Below are positions 24,874 to 33,667 of a DNA stretch of 64,000 nt, piece by piece; position 1 is the stretch's first letter; every line of letters begins with the position of its first letter. This DNA comes from CAIKMD01 sp963729935 (lineage in GTDB: Bacteria > Pseudomonadota > Alphaproteobacteria > ATCC43930 > CGMCC-115725), in assembly GCA_963729935.1 (NCBI GenBank), contig CAVSPW010000004.1, positions 124,001-188,000 of the forward strand, in the 5' to 3' direction. Made by a program: the position numbers and the translations under genes. The notes under the pieces were generated by a model. It saw only the letters and a list, made by a program, of their open reading frames with translations, ran no database searches and had not been told where the DNA came from.

Positions 24874-25752
24874 CTACGCCGCTGCCACGCTGATGACCGA
24901 CCTGTCGTAATCGCCCGTGCCCAGATTGCCGTCGGGGAAGATGCCGCGCTCGGCGATCCAACGCTGCAATTCCTCGAACACTTCGCGCGTATAGGGTTCG
25001 AACACGACGCGCTCGCCCGGTCCCCAACGCCGCGTATCCATCTGCGCATGGAAGCGCGCGGGGAATTCTTTCTTATAGTAATGGGTGTAGAGCTCGGGGC
25101 GCAGATCGATGTCGCGCTGAGCGTTGCGCAGCGCCGCGAAATATTTGCGCAGATCGGCCGGATCGGGATTGCCGTTGACGGTCGCGGCCATCATGAAGGT
25201 GCAATCGAGCACCTTGCGGAATCCCAATTGCTCGAGAAAATAATAGGGTCCGCTGAACACGGTGACGGCCGGGGACTGGCCGTCGAACAAGCGCTCCATG
25301 CGGCTGAAGAGAAGCCCGTCATTGAAGTTGAGCTTGATCTCGGCCAAGGGCATGAACTGCTCGAGCGCCTGGATGGTGGCGTAATGGCTGCCCGATTGAT
25401 AGCCGACCGAGATCGGCACGCCGGCCAGATCCTTGGGCTCTTTGATCGCGGAATCAGCCGCGACGAAGACGCCGGCGGGCGAGATCGAATAGGCGTCGGC
25501 ATAGAGCTTGCCGTGGCCTTGGCTCGCCGCGACATTGACGGTCCAGTGGCAGGCGCCGCTGACATCGCAGGTCCGTCCGGCCTCGATGGTCTGAAACGCG
25601 CCCACCTTGTTGCCGAGATGGTGCGCCGCGCCCGTGCTCGAAGGCATGGTTTCCTGGAATTCATAGTCCAAGCCTTCGGCGGCGAAATAACCCTTTTCTT
25701 CGGCGACCCATTCCTGCAGCCGGAAATGCGGCCCGATGACGAATTTGCCCAT
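24874..25752 (-). CDS. NMT1/SsuA-like binding-protein-fold protein, no signal peptide
   Basis: This 292-residue protein has the type 2 periplasmic-binding-protein fold seen in NrtA/SsuA/Thi5 relatives: FRLQEWVAEEKGYFAAEGLD at 9-28, a GSHYATIQALEQF ligand-loop region near 140, and FNDGLLFSRMERLFDGQSPA later. It begins directly with the fold (MGKFVIGPHF) and lacks an export signal; the ATG at 25752 has AGGAGGAAAGC upstream, so a longer exported form is unlikely. No ABC permease or ATPase gene lies nearby. It may be a cytoplasmic enzyme or sensor. It sits 37 bases after a GntR regulator. Confidence 0.68.
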   Translation of the reverse strand: MGKFVIGPHFRLQEWVAEEKGYFAAEGLDYEFQETMPSSTGAAHHLGNKVGAFQTIEAGRTCDVSGACHWTVNVAASQGHGKLYADAYSISPAGVFVAADSAIKEPKDLAGVPISVGYQSGSHYATIQALEQFMPLAEIKLNFNDGLLFSRMERLFDGQSPAVTVFSGPYYFLEQLGFRKVLDCTFMMAATVNGNPDPADLRKYFAALRNAQRDIDLRPELYTHYYKKEFPARFHAQMDTRRWGPGERVVFEPYTREVFEELQRWIAERGIFPDGNLGTGDYDRSVISVAAA

Positions 25753-25789
25753 GCTTTCCTCCTTTTCCTCGTTCCTCGTTCGCCGTCGA

Positions 25790-26557
25790 TCAGCAACAGG
25801 CGCCGATCGTTCGGCCTTCATCCTGCTCGGCGATGCGCCGGGCGCGGATCATCTTCACATGCGCATCCATGAGCTGGCGCGCGGCGGTGGGGTCGCGGGT
25901 TTCGATAAGGCGTAAAAGCTCGCGATGCGCCGTCAGCACATGCTCGGCCACGTCGCGCGTGAGGGTGGGGTTGCGCGACGGCCAGGAGACGTGCTGAAGC
26001 GATTGGAGCTGGACGACGAGAACGCGGTTGCGGGACGCTGCAGCGATCGCGAGATGGAACGCGGCGCCGTTGCGGGTGAAGCCGGGGATGTCGTCGAGAA
26101 GGCGCTCGGCCTGAGTGTTGAGCGCCCGCAGCCGCTTGAAATCCTCTTTGGTGCCGTGCTCGGCCGCGAGTTCCGCGGCCAGGCATTCGACCGCGCGCTG
26201 TGCGTCCATGATTTCGGCGACATCGGTGCCGGCGAGCTCGAGTTGCACGGCGAGCGCCTCGGCGAAGCGATGCGGATTGCCGCGGGCGATCCGCGCGCCG
26301 CCGCCCGATCCGACCTTGATTTCGACGATTCCCATCGCCTCGAGCGTCCGGAGCGCGTCGCGCGCGACGATCCGCGAAACCCCGGTCCGCGCCGCGATAT
26401 CCTTCTCGCCGCCGAGATGATCGCCCGGCTTCAGGCGACGTTCGAACAGCGCCTGGCGGATTTCGGCTACCAGCCGGGCGGATAGCGTCAGACCGCGTCC
26501 TTCGCGTGGAAGTCCTTGGTCGTCCTCGCCGGTTCCGAACAGCGCGTGAATCGACAT
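25790..26557 (-). CDS. GntR family transcriptional regulator, FadR/FCD subfamily
   Basis: A 255-residue regulator. The winged helix spans about 20-90 (LVAEIRQALFERRLKPGDHL, then GVSRIVARDALRTLEAMGIV). The all-helical FCD ligand domain follows (AQRAVECLAAELAA, FHLAIAAASRN, HRELLRLIETRD). Members usually sense small organic acids and repress the adjacent catabolic genes. MSIHALFG at 26557 is the likely start, though without a strong ribosome-binding site. It heads the group with the binding-protein-like protein and flavin reductase. A 15-base palindrome lies just upstream. Confidence 0.85.
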   Translation of the reverse strand: MSIHALFGTGEDDQGLPREGRGLTLSARLVAEIRQALFERRLKPGDHLGGEKDIAARTGVSRIVARDALRTLEAMGIVEIKVGSGGGARIARGNPHRFAEALAVQLELAGTDVAEIMDAQRAVECLAAELAAEHGTKEDFKRLRALNTQAERLLDDIPGFTRNGAAFHLAIAAASRNRVLVVQLQSLQHVSWPSRNPTLTRDVAEHVLTAHRELLRLIETRDPTAARQLMDAHVKMIRARRIAEQDEGRTIGACC

Positions 26558-26590
26558 ATTTGTTATTTTAGCGCGAACGAAGAAGATAAT

Positions 26591-26605
26591 AAAGATAATA
26601 TCTTT
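26591..26605. promoter_or_regulatory. Candidate GntR operator
   Basis: AAAGATAATATCTTT is a perfect odd-centred palindrome about 34 bases upstream of the GntR gene start, in an A+T-rich stretch between divergent genes. Its position fits an autoregulatory site also controlling the plus-strand small gene at 26687. Confidence 0.45.
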
Positions 26606-26686
26606 CGCCGGGCTTGAAAAGGCAGCCCGCTTCGTGGGAAATTGGTTGCTGTAATTAATGAGTAACAAGAACATCACGGAGTCATC

Positions 26687-26863
26687 ATGGCGACTTCATC
26701 CGGGGTAGAAGCCCCAACGGAGCAGGCAGAAGCCGAAAAGCCGCAGCGTTGGGAACGACCAATTGTCAGAGTTATTGTCTGGACCACGACATCGTTCTTC
26801 TGCGTACTGATTTGGGTCGGACTCAGCCGCGTTGTATTATCGTTGTTGCGGAATCATCTTTAA
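26687..26863 (+). CDS. Small single-span membrane protein (58 aa)
   Basis: An ATG at 26687 preceded by CGGAG opens a 58-codon frame. The first 24 residues are acidic and polar (EAPTEQAEAEKPQRWE). Then one hydrophobic segment, IVRVIVWTTTSFFCVLIWVG, forms a likely membrane span, with RNHL at the end. It is divergent from the GntR gene and shares its A+T-rich promoter region. No function can be assigned, but the spacing, ribosome-binding site and membrane pattern support a real small protein. Confidence 0.5.
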   Translation: MATSSGVEAPTEQAEAEKPQRWERPIVRVIVWTTTSFFCVLIWVGLSRVVLSLLRNHL

Positions 26864-27345
26864 GCGCCGATTCTCATTTCGATTTCAACTCGTGGCGAAT
26901 CGCGTGCGCGAACATCGCAGCGATTCGCACGTGTAAAGTAAAAAGCGCGTAATCTCGATTTGGTCACAGATTATCACAGCGCGCTCGGTCACGGATCGTC
27001 ATAGCACTGCAAAGATAAATCCGCCGGCGACGACGTGAATTCGGCTCAGGCGTCAACGAGCGTCGTCGCGCGGGGTTCTGCGCGTCCATCCTCGATCGGT
27101 TCATTCACCACATGTGAACGATAAACCGGCGTTGGCGGATTTTCCTTGAGTGCGTCGCGCGTCGCCGCGCGCAATGCCGATCGGGCGCCGCCGCAGTCGC
27201 TTTCTCCATCGCGATGGACGCGATCTCGTTGTGCTGTGATCGAGCTTCGCGCGACCGCATCACGTTCTCGATCTTTGTTGTGTCACGTTTTCGACGCCGA
27301 ACGGGCAATCGCTTCCGCAGAAGCCGCGCCCGGCACTTGCCTCCG
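26864..27345. other. 482-base region without a recognised gene
   Basis: The sequence between the small membrane protein and the TRAP permease 3' end contains no ORF with a credible start site on either strand. It is less G+C-rich near 26880-27010. Two similar fragments, GGTCACAGATTATCAC (26962 on) and GGTCACGGATCGTCAT (26987 on), are about 25 bases apart. No terminator with a T-run was found. Confidence 0.4.
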
Positions 27346-29322
27346 CTATGGCACGATCCGCGCGCTTAAGCCACGCCGCGCCGCGCGCGTGCCGGCGATC
27401 TCGTAGGCGACGAGCGCAACGCCGGCCGCCAATCCGATGATGTCGGTCCAAGGCCCCCACCAGGCGACCCCGCCCGGGATCATCAGAAGGAGTCCGGCCG
27501 CGGCGAAGGCCAGGCGTATCGCGGCGATGGGCCGCATGAAATAGCCGGTGAGCGCGATGGAGACGAGCCACACGCCGCCGACCGCAGTGGCCACCGCGAT
27601 GGCGACGTCGAACGGACTGCCTTTGAGCAGAAGAGCCGGCGAATAGACGAAGAGGAACGGCACGATATAGGCTGTCCAGCCGAGCCTGGTTGCGCTCCAT
27701 CCGGTGCGCATGGGATCGGCGCCGCCGATATTGGCGGCGAAGAACGCGGCGATGGCGACCGGCGGCGTCACCAGCGACATCATGCCGAAATAGAACACGA
27801 ACAAATGCGCCGCCATCGGATCGACCCCAAGTTTGACCAGAGGGGGCGCGAACACGACCGCGACCAGGATATAGATGCCGATGGTTGGCATGCCCATGCC
27901 GAGGAAGATGCACAACACCGCCGCGATCAGGAGCAGAAGCGGCAGGCTGTTCTGACCCAGCGATACCAGCGACACGGTCATCAGAAATCCGATGCCGGAG
28001 ATGTTGAGAACGCCCAGGATAAATCCGGCCGCGGCGACGATCATCATCACATCGAGAATGCCGAGTCCGGTGGTGACCAGCGCGTCGAAGATGTCGCGCA
28101 AGGGCATGCGCTTGCCCTTATAGCCGAACACCCAGGTGATGCCGATGACCGAAACGCAAGCGTAGAGCGCGGCGGTCTCCGCCTCGACGTTGAGCTCGAA
28201 CAGCGCGTAGACCAGGACGACGATCGGCACGAAGAACGGCCAACCCTGCTTCATCGTGCGAAGGAAGCTCGGAATCATCGCTTCCTCGACGCGCGTGATA
28301 CCGAGCTTGGCGGCTTCGAGGTCGGCGATGATGAACAGCGCGACGTAATAAAGGACCGCGGGAATCAGCGCCGCGAGCACCACCGCCGAATAGGGCACCG
28401 CCAGGAAGTCGGCCATGAGGAAGGCGACGGCGCCCATCACCGGCGGCATGATCTGGCCGCCGGTGGACGCCACGGCCTCGATCGCCGAAGCGGTGTGGGG
28501 CGGATAGCCGGACTTCTTCATCATCGGAATGGTGACGACGCCGGTAGCGAGGATATTCGAGGCGGCGAGGCCCGAGATCGTGCCGAACAGGCTCGATGCC
28601 GTGATCGCGATCTTGGCCGAGCCCCCGCGATAGCGGCCCATGAGCGACAGCGCCACGTCGTTGAAGCAATCCGATCCGCCCGACCGGCCGAGCAGCTGGC
28701 CGAAATAGACATAGGCGAAGACGATGGTGCAGGCGACCGACAGTGTGAAGCCGAACAAGCCGTTCGTGTCGAGCGAGAGGTAGAGCAGCAGGTTCTGGAC
28801 CGACAGATGGCGTGTCTGAAATTGTCCGGGCACGAGGTCGCCGACCAGCGCATAGACCACGAGCACGAGCACGATGGCGACGAGGACGTTGCCCGAGGTT
28901 CGCCGAAGCCCCTCGATGCAGAGAAGGAAGAAGATCGCCGATACGATGGTCGCGTCGAGCGGCTTGTCGATCAGGCGCGTGACGAGGTCGGGATAAACGA
29001 AGGCGACGTACCAGCCGGCGGCGAGCCCGGCGATGGCGGCGAGCGCGTCGTACCAGGGCAGTTTGCCGCGCACCGTCCCGCGCTTCGCCGGGTAGTGCAG
29101 GTAGACGAGGCAAAGCGATACGCCGAGCATGGCGGCAAGGAACTGCTCGGTGTAGAGCAGCATTCCCGCCATGCGGTAGAGATCGGCCGCCCAGGCGAGC
29201 GAGGCGACGGTCATTCCGCCGGCGAGGATCGGGCGCAGCACCCGCACCACCGGGGAGACCGGCGATGCGGGCGCCATCGTCGCGTTCGGGTCTAGGCTCG
29301 CGCCCGTGGAGGTATCGGCCAT
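27346..29322 (-). CDS. TRAP transporter permease, fused 4TM/12TM subunits
   Basis: A 658-residue membrane protein in which the small (DctQ-type) and large (DctM-type) subunits are fused, the arrangement used with TAXI receptors. The large-subunit segments visible are GGSDCFNDVALSLMGRYRGG, GTISGLAASNILATGVVTIP and GGQIMPPVMGAVAFLMADFL. It imports an organic acid using an ion gradient. The ATG at 29322 (MADTSTGAS) is preferred since it lies 10 bases after the receptor stop; further upstream codons are inside the receptor gene. The receptor gene at 29333 is its partner. Confidence 0.9.
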   Translation of the reverse strand: MADTSTGASLDPNATMAPASPVSPVVRVLRPILAGGMTVASLAWAADLYRMAGMLLYTEQFLAAMLGVSLCLVYLHYPAKRGTVRGKLPWYDALAAIAGLAAGWYVAFVYPDLVTRLIDKPLDATIVSAIFFLLCIEGLRRTSGNVLVAIVLVLVVYALVGDLVPGQFQTRHLSVQNLLLYLSLDTNGLFGFTLSVACTIVFAYVYFGQLLGRSGGSDCFNDVALSLMGRYRGGSAKIAITASSLFGTISGLAASNILATGVVTIPMMKKSGYPPHTASAIEAVASTGGQIMPPVMGAVAFLMADFLAVPYSAVVLAALIPAVLYYVALFIIADLEAAKLGITRVEEAMIPSFLRTMKQGWPFFVPIVVLVYALFELNVEAETAALYACVSVIGITWVFGYKGKRMPLRDIFDALVTTGLGILDVMMIVAAAGFILGVLNISGIGFLMTVSLVSLGQNSLPLLLLIAAVLCIFLGMGMPTIGIYILVAVVFAPPLVKLGVDPMAAHLFVFYFGMMSLVTPPVAIAAFFAANIGGADPMRTGWSATRLGWTAYIVPFLFVYSPALLLKGSPFDVAIAVATAVGGVWLVSIALTGYFMRPIAAIRLAFAAAGLLLMIPGGVAWWGPWTDIIGLAAGVALVAYEIAGTRAARRGLSARIVP

Positions 29323-29332
29323 GTCGTCGCCG

Positions 29333-30301
29333 TCACGATTTCGGCCAGATACCGATCTCCTTGTAGTATCGGATCGCGCCCGGATGGTAGCGCAGCGTGC
29401 TGAACGGCTTGGCCATGTCGTTCGGGTCCAGACCGAAATAGGTGGGATGGCCTTCCGCGAGCTCCTTCTTGTGTTCATGCACCGCCTTCGCGATCTTCGC
29501 GACCACCTCGTCCGGGACTTTGGCGTTCGTTGCCAAGGTTTGGTCGAAGGCGAGGAGATTCATCGGCTGCGTCACGCCGACATTGGCCGGGCTCGGCTTG
29601 ACCTCGGCGAGGTAAAAGTCCGGACGCACCTTCTTCACCGCGGCGAGCGTCTTCTCGTTATATGGGATGGGCAGGAACCGCAGCCCGCCGATCGCCGCGT
29701 CGACCTCGCGCACCTTGGGTGCGGCGACGGCGATCAGCGCCGCGTCGAGCCGGCCGGCCTTGAAGTCGTCCATCTGCCGGATGATCTCGGGTTCCGGCAC
29801 GGGCTTGAAGTCGTGCATGGTGAGCCCGGCGGTTCCCAATACCGCTTCCTCGAGGGCGATGCTTTGGCGAAACGCGGTCCAGCCGGAGGGCAGGCGCTTG
29901 CCCTTCAAATCGGCGACCGATTTATACGGCGAATCATTCTTGACGACGAAGCCGATGAAGAAGGGCATCAGCTTCGCGATCGCGCGCAGCTCCGTCTGAG
30001 GCCGTCCCTTGAACGTCTCCTGGCCGTTGATGGCGACGCCCGCATTGGTCGCATCGATCAGCATGAGCTGCGCGTCGTTGATATCGACCGAGCCGATCTG
30101 CGCCTCGGGGCCCTGCATCGGCGTGACCACGATCTTCAAATCGGTATTGTCCAAGAGGACCTTGGCCATCACCGTGGTCTGAAAATAGGTCAGGCTGCCT
30201 TGCGCCAATGACGCGAAGGTCATGGTCTGGGCGTTCGCCGTGCCCGCGGCAATGCCGAGCGAAAGCGCGATGGCTCCAAATAGGCGTGGAAATCCGTTCA
30301 T
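29333..30301 (-). CDS. TAXI-family TRAP transporter solute-binding protein
   Basis: A 322-residue periplasmic receptor. The start MNGFPRLFGAIALSLGIAAG is a signal peptide cleaved after TANA. The mature part shows the TAXI pattern: FASLAQGSLTYFQTTVMAKV, DLKIVVTPMQGPEAQIGSVD and SVADLKGKRLPSGWTA. TAXI receptors bind dicarboxylates, glutamate or similar acids and deliver them to the fused permease encoded 10 bases downstream. Longer in-frame starts exist, but the signal peptide fixes the start at 30301. It is divergent from the phytase-like gene. Confidence 0.88.
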   Translation of the reverse strand: MNGFPRLFGAIALSLGIAAGTANAQTMTFASLAQGSLTYFQTTVMAKVLLDNTDLKIVVTPMQGPEAQIGSVDINDAQLMLIDATNAGVAINGQETFKGRPQTELRAIAKLMPFFIGFVVKNDSPYKSVADLKGKRLPSGWTAFRQSIALEEAVLGTAGLTMHDFKPVPEPEIIRQMDDFKAGRLDAALIAVAAPKVREVDAAIGGLRFLPIPYNEKTLAAVKKVRPDFYLAEVKPSPANVGVTQPMNLLAFDQTLATNAKVPDEVVAKIAKAVHEHKKELAEGHPTYFGLDPNDMAKPFSTLRYHPGAIRYYKEIGIWPKS

Positions 30302-30598
30302 GGCTGGCGTCCTCTCTGTTCGTGCCGTCTTGGCTTTTACGATGGGTCGGTCCGACGGGTGACGGATAGGTTGCACTGGATTCGCCGTCTTCACAAGTCT
30401 TGCGATTGCGCCGCGCCGATCCACCGCCCATGGCCGAAGTGGGCAAAATTGTGGAAGCGGCGTCGCGCGTAATAATCCTGACACGCAAAGACGCTAAATC
30501 TCCCGATCGTCGTTGCACGTCCACGCGCGCGACGGCAAAGGGTGCCGCGAGCGTCGAGGACAATGCCGGTTCAACACGAGGTCGGGAGGGTGCGCGTG

Positions 30599-32209
30599 AT
30601 GGACGCAAAGCAGATTGGTGGTCGCGAAAATCCGCAGCGATTCTGGCACGCTACGCGCCGAGCGCTTTGCGGCGCGGCGTGCCTCGCTTTGCTCGCGAGC
30701 GCGGCCGCGGCGGCCGATTCGGTTACCTTCGAGGGCCGGACATTCGTCAATCAAGGTCTCGTCGGCGTGGCGCGCGTGCCGTCCGACGCGGTCGACCGGT
30801 TCGGCGACACGCTGGGCGGCTTCGGCTCGGCGATGGCGATGGATCTCGACAGCTGGCGCAAGAATTGCGACGGCTCCTACAGCGGGACGCTCTATATGTC
30901 GCCGGATCGCGGCTGGAACACGCAAGGTACGATCGATTTTGCGGGCCGCGTGCATCGTTTCGCCATCACCTTGCATCCGTTCTATGGCGCGAGCACGACG
31001 GCGCAGAACCAGCTCGCCATGCATTATGTAACCTCGGTGATGCTCCACGAATTGACCGATTCCGATCGCGATCATGACCGCCGCCGCGATTTCACGCCTA
31101 CCACCGGTCTCGACCCGGCAAGCGTTCGTCCGGCCTTCCTGCATTTCCCCGATCTGCCGGTCGCCGCGAACGGGCATATCAGTCTTGACGACGAAGGTCT
31201 CGTGCTGCCTGGCGACGGCACGATGTGGGTGAGCGACGAATACGGGCCCTACATCTATCATTACAATTCGAGCGGCCGCCTCATCGGCGTCATCCGCCCG
31301 CCTGACGCCTTCATTCCGATGCGTCCCGACGGGCAGGGGCATGTGGTCGAGAATTTTTCGGCCGACAGCCCGCCCATCGGTATCACCTACAATCCAGATC
31401 CCGGCAATCCGGTTTCGGGCCGGCAGAACAATCAGGGCTTCGAGGGTCTGGCGATGAGCCCCGACCGGCACACGCTTTATGCGCTGCTGCAGAGCGCGAC
31501 GATCCAGGATCTCGATCCCCCCAACATCAAGACCACGCGCCGCAACACCAGGCTTCTCGCCTATGATCTTCGCGGCTTCGAGCCCAGGCTGGTCGGCGAA
31601 TATGTCGTGCAGCTGCCGCTTTATCAGGATCAGACCACGACCAAGACGAAGCTCCTGATCGCGGCGCAAAGCGAATTATTCGCGCTCAACGATCATCAGT
31701 TCCTTGTCCTCGCCCGCGACAGCAATGGCGGCTTCGCCGATCCTTCGCCAGGTTCGGTCTATCGCAGCATCGACCTGATCGACATTTCGGGTGCGACCAA
31801 TATCGCCGGCACGGCCTATGACGAGCCCGGCGCGCCGATCGCGCCGCTCGGCATACTCAACGGTTCGATCACGCCGGTCGCGTATCAGAAATTCCTCGAC
31901 ATCGACGACAATGCGCAGCTCAACCGCTTCGGTCTGCATAACGGCGCGCCCAGCGACAGCGACGATCTCTATGAAAAATGGGAGAGCATCGCGGTGGTGC
32001 CGGTCGGCGACCCGAGGGCGCAAGACGACTATTTTCTCTTTGTCGGCAGCGACAATGATTTCGTCACCCAGAATGGTCACATGGCGGGGGCGCCCTATGC
32101 CGATGCGTCGGGGGCCAATGTCGACACCTTGGTCCTGGTCTATCGCGTGACGCTGCCGGGCTATGTGCCGCCGCGGCATTTCCGGGATTTCGCGTTCGAC
32201 CGGCACTGA
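30599..32209 (+). CDS. Secreted esterase-like-activity-of-phytase domain protein
   Basis: A 536-residue exported protein. A signal sequence ends near LALLASAAAAADS, followed by the phytase-like beta-propeller domain: PDRGWNTQGTIDF, ISLDDEGLVLPGDGTMWVSD, NQGFEGLAMSPDRHTLYAL and a final DLYEKWESIAVVPV. Proteins of this family (PF13449 type) act outside the cytoplasm on phosphate or carboxylic esters; substrates are rarely known. GGGAGGG precedes the ATG at 30599. It is monocistronic and divergent from the TRAP-TAXI operon. Confidence 0.82.
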   Translation: MDAKQIGGRENPQRFWHATRRALCGAACLALLASAAAAADSVTFEGRTFVNQGLVGVARVPSDAVDRFGDTLGGFGSAMAMDLDSWRKNCDGSYSGTLYMSPDRGWNTQGTIDFAGRVHRFAITLHPFYGASTTAQNQLAMHYVTSVMLHELTDSDRDHDRRRDFTPTTGLDPASVRPAFLHFPDLPVAANGHISLDDEGLVLPGDGTMWVSDEYGPYIYHYNSSGRLIGVIRPPDAFIPMRPDGQGHVVENFSADSPPIGITYNPDPGNPVSGRQNNQGFEGLAMSPDRHTLYALLQSATIQDLDPPNIKTTRRNTRLLAYDLRGFEPRLVGEYVVQLPLYQDQTTTKTKLLIAAQSELFALNDHQFLVLARDSNGGFADPSPGSVYRSIDLIDISGATNIAGTAYDEPGAPIAPLGILNGSITPVAYQKFLDIDDNAQLNRFGLHNGAPSDSDDLYEKWESIAVVPVGDPRAQDDYFLFVGSDNDFVTQNGHMAGAPYADASGANVDTLVLVYRVTLPGYVPPRHFRDFAFDRH

Positions 32210-32254
32210 AGCCGGCCGGATGCCGGCGCAGACCGGAACGCGCGAAGCCTCGAT

Positions 32255-32285
32255 AACAAAAAGGCCGCGCACAAAAGGCGCGGCC
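32255..32285 (-). terminator. Rho-independent terminator, minus strand
   Basis: GGCCGCGC (32263-32270) pairs perfectly with GCGCGGCC (32278-32285) around a 7-base loop. On the minus strand a TTTTTGTT tract follows (complement of 32255-32262). It terminates the minus-strand membrane-protein gene and probably also marks the end of the phytase-like gene on the other strand. Confidence 0.7.
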
Positions 32286-32352
32286 GAGTTGTCTGTGAGG
32301 ATCACTGGCGTGGGAGGGAACGCCGGTGTCGGATTGATAATCGCCGAATATG

Positions 32353-32367
32353 GTTAACGAGTGGTTA
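32353..32367. promoter_or_regulatory. CtrA-like box in a convergent region
   Basis: TTAA (32353-32356) and TTAA (32364-32367) are separated by seven bases, both within GGTTAACG repeats. It matches the CtrA consensus but lies between the 3' ends of two convergent genes, so it has no obvious promoter to control. Confidence 0.25.
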
Positions 32368-32402
32368 ACGCCGCAGGCGAAGGGCGGGCCGGATTGCCGC
32401 GG

Positions 32403-32756
32403 CTAATGCGCGTCGCGTAACCGTGGCGGCGGCGCGCGCGACGGGTCGCGCAGGTAGCCGATAAAGGCAATGCTCATCGCGAGCAAGCCGAGGAACATGC
32501 TGATCGGGCAATTGCCCAGAAGGCCCCAGAGGCGGTCGAGCGCGGGCTGAGCCTGGCCCCAGACGATCCTCGGCGGCTGCTCCCATCGCGCCCAGATCAG
32601 CAGCAGCCACATTTGGTGCGGAACCCAGGCGCCTTGCCGCAACCACACCAACGTCTGGTAGCCGACCAGGGCGATCGAGCCGAGGGAAAGATAGAAAGCC
32701 GCGTAAAAGCATCCGCCCGAAAACGCGGAATGTCTTCGCTCCTCTTGCATATGCAT
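32403..32756 (-). CDS. Hypothetical membrane protein with two spans (117 aa)
   Basis: Starting at MHMQEERRHSAFSGG, with GGAGG six bases upstream, the 117-residue product has hydrophobic segments near residues 16-36 (CFYAAFYLSLGSIALVGY) and 82-102 (ISMFLGLLAMSIAFIGY), with a Trp-rich loop between them (LLLIWARWEQPPRIVWGQ). It is likely an inner-membrane protein. No family recognised. Its transcript is closed by the terminator at 32255-32285. Confidence 0.6.
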   Translation of the reverse strand: MHMQEERRHSAFSGGCFYAAFYLSLGSIALVGYQTLVWLRQGAWVPHQMWLLLIWARWEQPPRIVWGQAQPALDRLWGLLGNCPISMFLGLLAMSIAFIGYLRDPSRAPPPRLRDAH

Positions 32757-32911
32757 GCCCGACCTCCGCCCTCGCCATTCGGGTTCCGGCAAGGGTCGCG
32801 CGGCCAGTGTCGGGCGCAACAGGGGAATGAATTATTAATGCCCCGAACGGGAGCACCTGTTCAGGCGTTATGACACAGTTTCGTCACAACATGACGCGGC
32901 GTTATCGACGC

Positions 32912-33667
32912 TCAGCCGAGCAGAGAAATCCAAGGCTCGGGAATGGTGCGGCCGGCGACGCCCTTGCCGAGATAATAACTCCAGAGCTTGGCCGCGTGAT
33001 GGCCGCGATGGAAATCCTCCCGGAATGCGTCCATCTCCCGGGGTGTCAGCGGGATCACCGTGCCGAGCATCGCAGCGCGATAGAGCGCCTCGGCATTTTC
33101 GACGAAATGAACGCAATCGGCGAGCAGGCTCGGCAGATCTTCGGCGACCACGACCTCGCCATGGGCGCGGATGAGCAGCGCGTGATGCGGTCCCAAAGTG
33201 TCGGCGACGGAGCGGCCGAGTTCGGGGCTCGAGACATGGCTCGGATCCGGATGGGTCGGGATGCCGCTTTCCCAGCGCATCGCATGATTCTTGACCGGTT
33301 GCAACGCGACGCCTTCGACCAAGGAGAAAGTCGTCGTCAGATCGTGATGGAAATGGGCGATCGCGTTGACATCGGGCCGTACGCGGAAGATCTCGCTGTG
33401 GATATAGACCTCCGAAGGCGGTTTGGCGCTGTTGGAGCGCTCGCGCGATTTTCCGTCCATGCCGCAGACGAGGAGATGCTCGGGCCGCAAGCTCGCGCGG
33501 CTTTGATCGACCGGCTGGATCAGGAATTCGTCTCGCCCGGGCAGACGCACGCTGACATGACCGCTATAGCCGAGGATGTTCTCGGCGTTGAGCAGCAGAC
33601 TGACCGCCGCGACCCGATGGCGCAGCTTTTCCTCGACCGCGTCGCTCACTTGTAGAGTTCCGGCCAT
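32912..33667 (-). CDS. Class II aldolase/adducin family protein
   Basis: A 251-residue protein of the zinc-dependent class II aldolase fold, which includes fuculose-phosphate aldolase and several aromatic-acid decarboxylases. Metal-site residues are visible in AIAHFHHDLTTTFSLV near 133-148 (two adjacent His) and again in the LLIRAHGEVVVAEDL region; SGHVSVRLPG near 36 binds phosphate or carboxylate in relatives. The ATG at 33667 lies inside the UbiD gene; a GTG at 33649 overlapping the UbiD stop as GTGA is an equally good start. The tight junction shows it is in the UbiD operon, so a decarboxylase or aldolase role in the same pathway is likely. Confidence 0.82.
   Translation of the reverse strand: MAGTLQVSDAVEEKLRHRVAAVSLLLNAENILGYSGHVSVRLPGRDEFLIQPVDQSRASLRPEHLLVCGMDGKSRERSNSAKPPSEVYIHSEIFRVRPDVNAIAHFHHDLTTTFSLVEGVALQPVKNHAMRWESGIPTHPDPSHVSSPELGRSVADTLGPHHALLIRAHGEVVVAEDLPSLLADCVHFVENAEALYRAAMLGTVIPLTPREMDAFREDFHRGHHAAKLWSYYLGKGVAGRTIPEPWISLLG

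Noticed and set aside
24193..25872. A 559-codon plus-strand frame across the flavin reductase and binding-protein genes.
   Set aside because: It is antisense to two well-supported genes and its sequence is compositionally biased with no motif; a G+C-rich codon-bias shadow.
26969..26982. TTATCACAG resembling a DnaA box.
   Set aside because: It differs from TTATCCACA and stands alone, with no cluster or A+T-rich unwinding region to support an origin.
27805..29295. A 496-codon plus-strand frame opposite the TRAP permease.
   Set aside because: Its His/Arg/Asp/Glu-rich translation is typical of antisense frames to membrane proteins; the permease is certain.
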